A stretch of 8,512 bases of DNA from Candidatus Hydrogenedentota bacterium (GCA_007130675.1 SLSB01000612.1:1-8512), one strand, 5' to 3'; shown: positions 1-6,770, numbered from the stretch's first letter. The notes: generated by a model not told the origin, from the sequence alone. Numbers and translations are program-made.

Positions 1-277
1 TTCCCGGAGGCGGAGCACCCTCGAATTCGCGCGGGTCGCGCAGACCCCAGGCATTGATGGTGATGGCGTTGCCCAAGTGCGATACCTGCTGGTCCGGTTG
101 GAGGCGGTACCCCGCGGCCGGATCGGGTTGATAGAGGACGGGGTGGGTAAGCCCGAGAAGACGCAAGAGAATTTCGAGCAACACAATCGTGATGAAGGCC
201 ACGCCCCCTGCGTTTATCAGGCAACGAAACAGGCGTTTTTTTTTGACGGCCGTATTGCGGTGCGCGCGGTCTCTCAT
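1..277 (-). CDS. Membrane-anchored SGNH/GDSL-type hydrolase-like protein, N-terminal part only (cut by window edge)
   Basis: Ninety-two codons run from an ATG at 277 to the window edge with no stop. The peptide begins with a basic stretch (RDRAHRN, then KKKRLFR at residues 12-18), followed by one hydrophobic segment at about residues 22-44. This looks like an N-terminal membrane anchor with the rest outside the cytoplasm. After it come a DP-x-x-GYRLQPDQ motif (residues 52-63) and ITINAWGLRDPREF (72-85). That 'GY-L-P ... I-IN-GLR' pattern commonly precedes the GDS catalytic block in bacterial SGNH/GDSL-type proteins. The catalytic Ser, Asp and His lie off the window, so hydrolase activity is inferred from the N-terminal pattern alone. 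A GGGGAG ribosome site lies at 297-292, 14 nt from the ATG, which is rather long spacing. Codons 12-14 are nine consecutive A residues. The gene follows the TPR lipoprotein by 75 nt on the same strand and is probably cotranscribed with it. Confidence 0.6.
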   Translation of the reverse strand, partial: MRDRAHRNTAVKKKRLFRCLINAGGVAFITIVLLEILLRLLGLTHPVLYQPDPAAGYRLQPDQQVSHLGNAITINAWGLRDPREFEGAPPPG

Positions 278-352
278 ATACGAATTATGAACTCCCCGGG
301 GCTGCTTGTGCTTGCAGACGCGCATGCCAACTGCGGGCCGTTTTGCGTCGGC

Positions 353-2023
353 CTACTCGGGCTCTTTGCCATACATGCGAAGCTTTTCAGCTACACCTTC
401 GAGTTCGGGGTCGAGACGGTGCGCGCGCCGCCATTCTTCGAGGGCCTTCTCGACTTTTCCCTGGAGAAGATAGGCATCGCCGAGATGGTCCCGCACGATG
501 GCATCGTCGGTGTCCATCCGCAGGATGGAGCGCCGCAGGTATTCGACGGCGAGGTCGGCTTTGCCCTGGCGGTAATACACCCAGCCGAGGCTGTCGAGGT
601 AATATCCGTTTTCCGGGTCCATCTCGAGTGCCCGTTTTATCAATTCCTCGGCGCGTTCGAGGTGCATGTTGTTGTCGGCATAGAAATAGCCTAAGAAATT
701 GAGGACATCCGGGTCGTCGGGGTCGAGGGCGAGGCAGGCTTCGAGGTGTTTTTCCGTGTTGACGAGGTCGTTGCGTTCCTCGAATATGATCGCGAGGTAA
801 TAATGCACCCACTTGTTTTCGCCGAACCGTTCGAGGGCCTGCCTCAGGAGGTGTTGTGCAGCGTGGTCGCGGTCCTGCGCCATGAGGATCCGCGCCCGTA
901 GGATGTCGAAACGCTGCGATGCGCCGCCTTCGCGGGCAATCTGGTTCATAATTCGCAGAAGATAGTCGCCGGTCACCTCGGGGCCAAAAAGGAAGAGCAT
1001 CTGTTGCAGAAACGCGCCGCTTTCGGTGTGGATGTCGCCGTCGATCTCGTCAAGCGACTCGATTAAGGGGAGATAGGGCTCCTGGGAAAGCTTCCGGGCA
1101 ATTGCCCTGAACAGGGTTCCCACAATGGGGGCGTCATTGGGGGGAACCATGCGGCCGGCCTCGCCCGGCTGGCCGGCGCGCAGCAGCAGGTACATGCGCT
1201 TGATGTGGTGGCGCGGCTCGGCGCCGGCGCTTTCGCACAGCGTGTTGATTTCCTCGAGGGCTTCTTCGTAGCGCCCCAGGCGCGTCAACGCAGCCACGAA
1301 ATGCTCCCGTGCCCCGGCATCGTCGGGCATGGCGACCAGATAGCGGCGAAATTGCGCCGCGGCCGCCTCGTTTTCGTTCAACTCGAGGTGCACCAAACCC
1401 AGCAAATTGCGTGCATACGTCATTTCCGAGTCAAGTTCGAGCGCTCTCTGTAGATACAGCTTTGCTTCTTCGTTTTCGCGGATGCGCGCCAAGCTGAGGC
1501 CGAGCCGCTCGTGGAGCAAGGCCGACTCGGGATTCAGTTGGACAAGTTTTGTGTAGATTTCGGCCACGGAGACCAAATCGTTGGATTCTTCCTCGGCTTT
1601 CAAGAGTTCGTCGTAGATTAGGATATTGAATGAAGTGAGCTCGAGGGCTTTCCGAAAGGCGTTCGAGGCCTCGTCATAGCGCTCAGCCTGTCGGTAGATG
1701 CGGCCGAGCATGAACCACGCGGAGGGATCCTCTGGATACTCCTCCGTCAAAGCTTCCGCATAGAGGCCGGCGTTCTCGAAATCGTGAATCATGAGGTAGC
1801 CGCGGATGATCTGCCTTGCCAGGAATGGTTCATCGGGCATGTATTCGTAGGCTTGCGTGAATTCGGTGATGGCCTCCTCGAAACGCCCGTTACGCCGGTG
1901 AATGTCCCCCATCAGGTAATGATTGATAGCTTTGGCGCGCGGACTGGTGTCCGGCGGAGCAGTAGGCCGCGTGGTGCAGCCTGCCAGAAGCGCCAGGCAT
2001 GTCGCGGCAATCAAGGTGCGCAT
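353..2023 (-). CDS. TPR-repeat lipoprotein
   Basis: This 556-residue protein begins with a short signal peptide ending in a lipobox (LLAGC, Cys16), so it is probably exported and lipid-anchored. The mature part is almost entirely tetratricopeptide repeats. A first block at about residues 30-270 contains roughly seven repeats (for example W-F-L-G-Y-A-A-L at 103-119). A less regular stretch at about 270-370 follows, then a second block of about five repeats at 375-550. The last block carries NFLGYFYAD and YYLDSLGWVYYRQGK, a pattern typical of bacterial TPR lipoproteins. TPR arrays bind other proteins, and no catalytic domain is visible, so a scaffold or assembly role in the envelope is inferred and the partner is unknown. 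The ATG at 2023 has an AAAGGA site about 9 nt upstream. It overlaps the end of rnhB by 13 nt, implying translational coupling. The gene downstream encodes an SGNH-like membrane protein that could be functionally linked. Confidence 0.85.
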   Translation of the reverse strand: MRTLIAATCLALLAGCTTRPTAPPDTSPRAKAINHYLMGDIHRRNGRFEEAITEFTQAYEYMPDEPFLARQIIRGYLMIHDFENAGLYAEALTEEYPEDPSAWFMLGRIYRQAERYDEASNAFRKALELTSFNILIYDELLKAEEESNDLVSVAEIYTKLVQLNPESALLHERLGLSLARIRENEEAKLYLQRALELDSEMTYARNLLGLVHLELNENEAAAAQFRRYLVAMPDDAGAREHFVAALTRLGRYEEALEEINTLCESAGAEPRHHIKRMYLLLRAGQPGEAGRMVPPNDAPIVGTLFRAIARKLSQEPYLPLIESLDEIDGDIHTESGAFLQQMLFLFGPEVTGDYLLRIMNQIAREGGASQRFDILRARILMAQDRDHAAQHLLRQALERFGENKWVHYYLAIIFEERNDLVNTEKHLEACLALDPDDPDVLNFLGYFYADNNMHLERAEELIKRALEMDPENGYYLDSLGWVYYRQGKADLAVEYLRRSILRMDTDDAIVRDHLGDAYLLQGKVEKALEEWRRAHRLDPELEGVAEKLRMYGKEPE

Positions 2024-2829
2024 GAATGCGAGTCCTTTTCGAGTTCCGAAAACAAGCTTGCTGTCTCGAGGGGGCGTATGAAGGGCGCGAAAGACCGGCG
2101 GTGTTGCGCGCAGGGACCGTATCGCTCGATGGCCCCGAGATGCTCGGGCGTGCCGTAGCCCTTATGCCGCGCGAAGCCGTATTGCGGAAACTCGCGGTGG
2201 AGTGCGTCCATCAAGCGATCGCGCGTGACCTTTGCGACGATGCTGGCCGCGGCAATGGACTGAGAACGGCAGTCGCCTTTGACAATCCGGCACTGCGGCA
2301 GGGGGCATCCGCGAATTTCAAAGCCATCGACCAGCAGGTAGTTGGGCGGCGGGGCCAGTTGCTGGACGGCACGAGTCATGGCTGCGTAATTGGCGGGCTG
2401 AATGCCGAGGGCGTCGATCTCTTGGGCTGATACAACCGCTAGCCCGATGGCGTGACCGCCGTTGTGCAGCCGAGCGAAGAGCGCTTCGCGCTGCTGCGCC
2501 GAGAGCTGTTTGGAATCGTTCAGTTCTTGCAGGGGATGCTCGAGAACGACGGCTGCCGCAACGATGGGCCCGGCGAGCGGGCCTCGGCCGGCTTCGTCCA
2601 CTCCGGCGATCCGGGCGAATCCCTGTTCCGCGGCGGCGCGCTCGAGCGAAAAGTTTTCGCGTTCGGTTTGCCACTGGGCGGTACGGCCTTCGAGGCGCCT
2701 CCGGCACGCGGCATAGAGTGTCTGGGCTCCCCTCCGCGCATCGCACCGCAACGCGGCAAGGAATTCCTGGGGATATGGTGGCCCCGCGTGTACACGCGCG
2801 CGCAATTCGCTGAGGGTTTGTTTGGGCAT
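2011..2829 (-). CDS. rnhB: Ribonuclease HII
   Basis: RNase HII cleaves RNA in RNA/DNA hybrids and nicks DNA at single misincorporated ribonucleotides, starting ribonucleotide excision repair in the cytoplasm. The 272-residue product has the family signature GVDEAGRGPLAGP at residues 76-88. The four acidic metal ligands expected for the family are all present: Asp78, Glu79, Asp168 (LLVDG) and Asp186 (VKGD). SIVAKVTRDR follows at about 195-205. About 70 residues precede the catalytic domain, with a pattern (D-A-R-R-G-A-Q-T-L, then ERE) resembling the N-terminal extension of Firmicutes-type RNase HII rather than the short E. coli form. I chose the ATG at 2829 because the protein there begins MPKQTLSEL, like that extension. 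An in-frame GTG at 2886 would add 19 residues but has no ribosome site. The site for 2829 (GCGAGATAG) is itself weak. The gene sits 157 nt after rplS, behind two hairpins, and overlaps the TPR gene. Confidence 0.95.
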   Translation of the reverse strand: MPKQTLSELRARVHAGPPYPQEFLAALRCDARRGAQTLYAACRRRLEGRTAQWQTERENFSLERAAAEQGFARIAGVDEAGRGPLAGPIVAAAVVLEHPLQELNDSKQLSAQQREALFARLHNGGHAIGLAVVSAQEIDALGIQPANYAAMTRAVQQLAPPPNYLLVDGFEIRGCPLPQCRIVKGDCRSQSIAAASIVAKVTRDRLMDALHREFPQYGFARHKGYGTPEHLGAIERYGPCAQHRRSFAPFIRPLETASLFSELEKDSHSCAP

Positions 2830-2898
2830 CGTTTCTATCTCGCCAGCGCGAGCCGGTTGTTCAAAAGCATCATCAGACACCTTCACAGCCGTAGAATA

Positions 2899-2940
2899 GC
2901 CCGCATGAACGCCAACCTCAAGGCTGGCGTTTATGCGGGC
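2899..2940 (-). terminator. Long hairpin after rplS, possible terminator, attenuator or processing site
   Basis: Arms of 19 nt (2899-2917 and 2922-2940) pair at 17 of 19 Watson-Crick positions around a TCAA loop at 2918-2921. As RNA on either strand one of the two remaining positions becomes a G-U pair. The hairpin lies between the rplS stop (2987) and the rnhB start (2829). In the operon direction the sequence after the stem (TATTCTACGG) has only scattered T residues, not a clean run. It is therefore not a textbook intrinsic terminator. Partial termination, or a 3' end/processing site separating the ribosomal genes from rnhB, is an inference. Confidence 0.5.
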
Positions 2941-2969
2941 CGGTTATCGCGAACTGATTTGGAGAAGAC

Positions 2970-2985
2970 CGCGGTAAATTCCGCG
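2970..2985 (-). other. Short hairpin directly after the rplS stop codon
   Basis: A 5-bp all-GC stem (2970-2974 with 2981-2985, CGCGG/CCGCG) closes a six-base AT-only loop at 2975-2980, one base beyond the rplS stop codon. It lies in series with the larger hairpin at 2899-2940. It may protect the rplS 3' end or help ribosome release, but a five-pair stem can arise by chance in GC-rich DNA. Confidence 0.3.
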
Positions 2986-2986
2986 A

Positions 2987-3373
2987 CTACTTCTGCTCTT
3001 TGGCGCTGGTCGAGCGGGCTTTCACTTTGACGCGCGCCGCCTTGCCCGAGCGCTCGCGCAAGTAATAGAGCTTGGCGCGCCGGACCCGGCCCTCGCGTGT
3101 AACCTCGACCTTTTCGACACGAGGCGAATGCAGCGGGAATACGCGTTCGACGCCTTCGCCGAAGGCCACCCGGCGCACGGTGAACTTGGCATTGGGACTC
3201 TCGCCGCCTTTTCGGCCAATCACAACGCCCTCGAACACCTGGACGCGCTCCTTTTCGCCCTCGACGATCCTGAAGTGCACGCGCACGGTGTCGCCAATGT
3301 TGAATTGGGGGATCATCTCAGCGGCCTTTTTCTGCTCTTGACCGAGTTCTTCAACTGCCTTTGCGAATTTCAC
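2987..3373 (-). CDS. rplS: 50S ribosomal protein L19
   Basis: L19 is a structural protein of the large ribosomal subunit, located near the interface with the 30S subunit. The 128-residue product shows family blocks in order: FNIGDTVRVHFRIVEG (24-39), RVQVFEGVVIGRKG (43-56), TVRRVAFGEGVERVFPLHSP (65-84) and VRRAKLYYLRERSGKAARVK (97-116). A short basic Ser/Lys tail follows, so it is slightly longer than the usual ~115 residues. I chose a GTG start at 3373: a strong GAGGAG site lies about 7 nt upstream, and the GTG overlaps the trmD stop codon as GTGA. The two genes are thus translationally coupled. The frame stays open further upstream (to 3508), but that stretch lies antiphase inside trmD and has no L19 similarity. 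The trmD-rplS pairing is the conserved bacterial arrangement. Confidence 0.97.
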   Translation of the reverse strand: MKFAKAVEELGQEQKKAAEMIPQFNIGDTVRVHFRIVEGEKERVQVFEGVVIGRKGGESPNAKFTVRRVAFGEGVERVFPLHSPRVEKVEVTREGRVRRAKLYYLRERSGKAARVKVKARSTSAKEQK

Positions 3374-4122
3374 GACTGTTCTCCTCGCTGCCGTTCTGCT
3401 TCTTCCTGGGCCAGCTCGTCCAGGAGCAGACGGTCTTCTTCGCTGCAATGGTTCAACAAATCCGGACGCCGCGCGCGCGTCGTGCGCAACGCTTCTTTCC
3501 TCCGCCACCGTTCGATAGCGGCATGGTTGCCCTCGCGCAAGACGGCGGGCACTTCAATGCCTCGAAACACGGGCGGGCGCGTGTACTGGGGCGGCCCCAG
3601 AAGGCCGCTGTAAAACGAGTCCGTCGTCACCGACTCCCAGTCGCCGACCACCCCCGGCAGCATCCGGCTGATCGCTTCAATAATCACCAAGGCGGGCAAT
3701 TCACCGCCGCTGAGCACGTAATCTCCTATCGAGATTTCGTCCGTGCACAAGGTCGCGCTCACCCGTTCATCCACGCCCTCGTAGCGCGCACACACCAGAA
3801 CCAGATCCGGTTCATTGGCCAGCTCGCATACAAGGCTCTGGTCAAGTCTGCGGCCCCGCGGCGACATAAGCGCCACGCGCCGCAGCGAATTCCGCCCGGC
3901 CAGGCTCTCGATGGCGGCCGCCAGCGGCTCACACCGCATGACCATGCCCGGCCCGCCGCCGTACGGTGCATCGTCCACCGTGCGGTGCCGGTCGGTGGCA
4001 AAGTCACGCACATTGGTCACCGCCACCTCGAGCAGGCCTTCTTGGGCCGCTTTGCCCAGCAGGCTCGTCTTCAACGGCGCCTCGAACAGCTCCGGGAACA
4101 GGGTGAGGACATCAATCCGCAT
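3370..4122 (-). CDS. trmD: tRNA (guanine-N1-)-methyltransferase TrmD
   Basis: TrmD uses S-adenosylmethionine to methylate N1 of G37 next to the anticodon of tRNAs that read CNN/CGG-type codons, which prevents +1 frameshifting. The 250-residue product begins MRIDVLTLFPELF, the typical TrmD start. It has TVDDAPYGGGPGMVM at about 48-62 and the SAM-binding trefoil-knot block SIGDYVLSGGELPAL at about 131-145. TDSF follows, with Asp168 matching the catalytic aspartate (Asp169 in E. coli). The C-terminal block YTRPPVFRG ... VPAVLREGNHAAIERWRRKEAL contributes to tRNA binding. Length and motif order are standard. The ATG at 4122 lies inside the last codons of rimM (11-nt overlap) with GGTGG just upstream. 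A TTG at 4152 would add ten unrelated residues and is unlikely. The stop overlaps the rplS GTG. Confidence 0.97.
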   Translation of the reverse strand: MRIDVLTLFPELFEAPLKTSLLGKAAQEGLLEVAVTNVRDFATDRHRTVDDAPYGGGPGMVMRCEPLAAAIESLAGRNSLRRVALMSPRGRRLDQSLVCELANEPDLVLVCARYEGVDERVSATLCTDEISIGDYVLSGGELPALVIIEAISRMLPGVVGDWESVTTDSFYSGLLGPPQYTRPPVFRGIEVPAVLREGNHAAIERWRRKEALRTTRARRPDLLNHCSEEDRLLLDELAQEEAERQRGEQS

Positions 4123-4636
4123 CGTCCACCACATACGGGGCAATATCTCCAACGAAGATCACCCCGTCATCCCAATCAATCCGCTCGACAACCTCCGGGA
4201 TGACCGGAAGCAACAGGCGGCGGCCGTCAGGGCGCTCGGCTTCAATGACCCCGTGCGCGGGAGTCGACAAGGCGCCAACGACCACACCGAGCTGGACATT
4301 GCCGGTCGCGATAAGCCGCATACCTATCAGCGCGTCAACATGTTGGCGGCCCATCAGCTGGAGGGTGTTCTCGTCTGCCTCCCAGAGGACTTCCGCCCCT
4401 TTCAACTGTGCGACCGTGTCGCGGGTGGTGCCCGGGGTCAATTGCACCAGCACGATGCCTTCGAGCCGCCGCAGCGTTGCCACCATCGGCGCGATTTCGC
4501 GGCCATCGGCCAATCGCATGCGCAGCCGGCCGAGAAACGCGTCGTCGGGAATCTCGTCCGGAGCCTGAATACGCACCTGGCGCTTGCCCGGATGAACGGA
4601 CTGAACCTTCCCGGCCACGACAACGCGCGTGGTCAT
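4112..4636 (-). CDS. rimM: Ribosome maturation factor RimM (diverged)
   Basis: RimM binds S19 and assists late assembly of the 30S head. It typically has an N-terminal RimM beta-barrel and a C-terminal PRC barrel. In this 174-residue product the N-terminal part (about 5-80) contains VAGKVQSVHPGKRQVRI, a weak match to the usual VGKI-HG-GEV pattern. The PRC-barrel part is clearer: LIGMRLI, then a G-V-V-V-G turn, then GRRLLLPVIPEVVERIDWDDGVIFV near the C-terminus. Position between khpA and trmD is the strongest supporting evidence. I chose the ATG at 4636, 16 nt after the khpA stop. A TTG at 4663 would overlap khpA and adds unrelated residues. The ribosome site is weak, so translation may depend on coupling to khpA. 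Its 3' end overlaps trmD by 11 nt. Confidence 0.88.
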   Translation of the reverse strand: MTTRVVVAGKVQSVHPGKRQVRIQAPDEIPDDAFLGRLRMRLADGREIAPMVATLRRLEGIVLVQLTPGTTRDTVAQLKGAEVLWEADENTLQLMGRQHVDALIGMRLIATGNVQLGVVVGALSTPAHGVIEAERPDGRRLLLPVIPEVVERIDWDDGVIFVGDIAPYVVDDAD

Positions 4637-4652
4637 TGCCCGTGTACGGTGC

Positions 4653-4883
4653 TTACTCCACAATCTGGAGCGTCGCCCGCGTATCCTGTTTGTTTGCGGC
4701 CGTGCTCAGGATGGTGCGGATGGCCTTTGCCGTACGTCCGTCTCTCCCGATGACCTTGCCCATGTCGTCCTGGTGAACCCGCAGCTCGTAGCACTGTTCG
4801 TCGTCGCTTTCGATGACGGTGACCTGCACGTCTTCGGGGTGATCCACCAGCTTTTTCGCAATAAACTCGATGAGTTGTTTCAC
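4653..4883 (-). CDS. khpA: KH-domain RNA-binding protein KhpA
   Basis: This 76-residue protein is a single KH domain of the KhpA/YlqC family, a small cytoplasmic RNA-binding protein. In several Gram-positive bacteria KhpA pairs with KhpB (EloR/Jag) and affects cell elongation; its role elsewhere is less clear. The nucleic-acid-binding GxxG loop is visible as IGRDGR (residues 45-50) within MGKVIGRDGRTAKAIRTIL. The preceding strand-helix pattern (LIEFIAKKLVDHPEDVQV) also fits the family. The start is a GTG at 4883 with AGAGGA 8 nt upstream, and the product has the normal family length. It lies 33 nt after rpsP and 16 nt before rimM, the common rpsP-khpA-rimM-trmD order. Confidence 0.95.
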   Translation of the reverse strand: MKQLIEFIAKKLVDHPEDVQVTVIESDDEQCYELRVHQDDMGKVIGRDGRTAKAIRTILSTAANKQDTRATLQIVE

Positions 4884-4916
4884 GTCGCGAATCCTCTGCG
4901 CTTTGGCCCGCTCCGC

Positions 4917-5330
4917 CTAGCTTTGCGTCGTTTCCGGGGAAGGCTTGACCCCTTCCGCGGTGGTTTCGGGTGCAGGCTCGTGGGCTCCGGGCGCCGCGGC
5001 ATCTGTCGTTTCAGGTGTTTCGGCGGCTTCCGCTACCGGCGCTTCATCGGGCAAATCTTCCGGTTTGGCGCCTTTTGCATACATCTCGAGGACGCCTTTC
5101 CGGGCCAAAACCGAGCGCACGGTGTCTGACGGCTGCGCGCCGTTGTACAGCCAGCGCAATGCACGTTTTGCATCAACCTCGATGCGTGGTTCCGGGCGCG
5201 CACAGGGGTGATAGATGCCGATTTCCTCGATCACACGGCCCTGGGGGCGGTTCCGCCCATCCATCACCACCACCCGGTAATAGGGCGCGTGGGTTCGGCC
5301 GCCTCGTTTCAGACGAATTACAGTTGCCAT
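4917..5330 (-). CDS. rpsP: 30S ribosomal protein S16 with extended acidic C-terminal tail
   Basis: S16 is a structural protein of the small subunit needed for efficient 30S assembly. Residues 1 to about 82 are a standard S16 domain: MATVIRLKRGGRTHAPYYRVVVMD (a canonical start), GRVIEEIGIYHP at 31-42 and RALRWLYNGAQPSDTVRSVLARKG at 56-79. The remaining 55 residues form a low-complexity tail rich in Ala, Glu, Pro and Thr (for example PVAEAAETPETTDAAAPG), with few basic residues. The total of 137 residues is well above the usual 75-100. The tail is probably disordered and acidic, which is unusual next to rRNA, and its role is unknown. The ATG at 5330 has AAAGGA a few bases upstream, with a second AGGAG further back. 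It is 102 nt downstream of ffh and 33 nt upstream of khpA. Confidence 0.97.
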   Translation of the reverse strand: MATVIRLKRGGRTHAPYYRVVVMDGRNRPQGRVIEEIGIYHPCARPEPRIEVDAKRALRWLYNGAQPSDTVRSVLARKGVLEMYAKGAKPEDLPDEAPVAEAAETPETTDAAAPGAHEPAPETTAEGVKPSPETTQS

Positions 5331-5346
5331 TGTTCCTTTCTCTCCT

Positions 5347-5367
5347 GGCCGCGGTCATCGCGCGGCC
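5347..5367 (-). other. GC hairpin in the rpsP leader
   Basis: A perfect 7-bp all-GC stem (5347-5353 with 5361-5367, GGCCGCG/CGCGGCC) encloses a 7-nt loop. It lies in the 102-nt gap between the ffh stop and the rpsP ATG, just upstream of the rpsP ribosome site. It could attenuate ffh readthrough, or stabilise or regulate the rpsP leader. It lacks a T run, so I do not call it a terminator, and stems of this size are not rare in GC-rich DNA. Confidence 0.3.
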
Positions 5368-5432
5368 CTTCGGCTATGCCGTATCTATCAGGACGCGTTG
5401 CGCTGGATCACATCGTACGCGGCGGCCGAACC

Positions 5433-6770
5433 TCAGAAGCCGGGCATCATGGGCATGCCACGCCGGCCTTTCTTGCCGCCTTTCATCATTTTCTTCATCA
5501 TTTTCCGCATCTGCTCGAAGTCTTTGAGCAGGCGGTTGACTTCCTGCACGGAGGTTCCGCTGCCGTCGGCAATGCGGCGTCGGCGGCTGCCGTTGATCAG
5601 CTTGGGCTTATGCCGCTCTTCGGGCGTCATCGAGTAGATGATCGCCTCGACATATTTCATGTCGTCGTCATCGACATCCGGCATGCCCTTGCCCATCATC
5701 TTGTTCATGCCGGGGATCTTCTGCACCAAGTCGCCCAGTGAGCCCATCTTTTTAAGCTGCTGCATCTGTTGCAGGAAATCGTCGAGGTCCCACGTGGCCT
5801 TCCGTGCCTTCTCTTGGAATTTAAGGGCCTGCTCCTTATCTACGACGTCCTGGGCTTTTTCCACGAGCGATACAATGTCGCCCATCCCGAGGATTTGGTC
5901 GGCCATGCGTTTGGGATGAAACGGTTCGAGCGCATCAAGCTTTTCACCGGTCCCCACGAATTTGATGGGACAACCGGTGACGCTGATCAGGCTGATTGCC
6001 GCGCCGCCGCGCGCGTCGCCATCCATCTGGGTCAAGACCACGCCAGTCAACGGAAGTGCGTCGTGAAACTGCTTCGCGCTGTTCACGGCATCCTGACCCG
6101 TCATGGCATTGGCCACAAACAAGATCTCGTGGGGTGACACCTGGCTCTGGATGCGCCGCACTTCGGCCATCATCTGGTCGTCTACATGCAGGCGGCCGGC
6201 AGTGTCCATGATAATGAGATCGCACTGACGCATCTGGGCCTCGCCGCGGGCCATGACGCATGTGTCGACCGGGTCGGCCTGTTCGCCCAGACTGAAACTT
6301 TCGACCCCCGCCTGTTCGGCGACAACTTCGAGCTGCTTGATGGCGGCCGGGCGGTAGACATCAGCCCCCACCAAGAGCGGTTTATGCCCCTTCTTCTTGA
6401 GGTGCAAGGCGAGCTTGCCCGCCGTGGTCGTTTTTCCCTGACCCTGCAATCCCACCATCATGATAAGCGTCGGCGCATGCTCGGCAAACCGCAACGGCTC
6501 GTTCGAACCGCCCATGAGCTTCACAAGCTCGTCGTGAACTATCTTGACGATCTGCTGGCCCGGCTGAATGCTGTCGAGCACCTTCTGCCCGACAGCCTCC
6601 TCCTGCACATCCGCAATGAACTGCTTGACAACCTTGTAGTTCACATCGGCCTCAAGCAGCGCTTGGCGGATTTCCTGGAGGCTGTCCTTCATGTTCTTCT
6701 CGGTCAGTTTTCCCTGACCGCGAATGTTCTTGAAGGCGCGTTCCAGCCGTTTTGTCAGCGATTCAAACAT
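5433..6770 (-). CDS. ffh: Signal recognition particle protein Ffh (SRP54)
   Basis: Ffh is the GTPase subunit of the signal recognition particle. With 4.5S/6S RNA it binds signal sequences on ribosomes and delivers them to FtsY at the membrane. The 445-residue product has an N domain (about 1-90), a G domain (about 95-295) and a methionine-rich M domain (about 325-445). Visible GTPase motifs are GLQGQGKTT (G1, 107-115), DVYRPAA (137-143), DTAGR (189-193), TQMDGDARGGA (247-257) and GTGEK (273-277). The RNA-binding block SRRRRIADGSG is at 395-405, and the tail ends in a Lys/Met-rich segment. The G4 motif reads TQMD where TKxD is usual, so the guanine-stacking Lys is replaced by Gln248. I chose the ATG at 6770 because the protein begins MFESLTKRLERAF, as in the family. 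The frame stays open far upstream across the symporter by chance. AGAAGAG lies just upstream of the start. This is the first gene of the operon. Confidence 0.98.
   Translation of the reverse strand: MFESLTKRLERAFKNIRGQGKLTEKNMKDSLQEIRQALLEADVNYKVVKQFIADVQEEAVGQKVLDSIQPGQQIVKIVHDELVKLMGGSNEPLRFAEHAPTLIMMVGLQGQGKTTTAGKLALHLKKKGHKPLLVGADVYRPAAIKQLEVVAEQAGVESFSLGEQADPVDTCVMARGEAQMRQCDLIIMDTAGRLHVDDQMMAEVRRIQSQVSPHEILFVANAMTGQDAVNSAKQFHDALPLTGVVLTQMDGDARGGAAISLISVTGCPIKFVGTGEKLDALEPFHPKRMADQILGMGDIVSLVEKAQDVVDKEQALKFQEKARKATWDLDDFLQQMQQLKKMGSLGDLVQKIPGMNKMMGKGMPDVDDDDMKYVEAIIYSMTPEERHKPKLINGSRRRRIADGSGTSVQEVNRLLKDFEQMRKMMKKMMKGGKKGRRGMPMMPGF

Noticed and set aside
77..694. 205-codon plus-strand frame opposite the SGNH-like gene and the TPR gene end
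   Set aside because: It spans the end of one real gene and the start of another on the opposite strand, with no ribosome site or domain.
2830..2886. Upstream GTG start for rnhB adding 19 residues
   Set aside because: No ribosome site precedes the GTG, and the family N-terminus fits the ATG at 2829.
3374..3508. 45-residue N-terminal extension of L19
   Set aside because: The extension lies inside trmD in another frame and is not L19-like. The GTG at 3373 has a strong GAGGAG site and GTGA coupling.
3361..4203. 280-codon plus-strand frame opposite trmD
   Set aside because: It lies fully antisense to trmD and the end of rimM, has no recognisable domain and is rich in His/Arg/Gln typical of antisense shadows.
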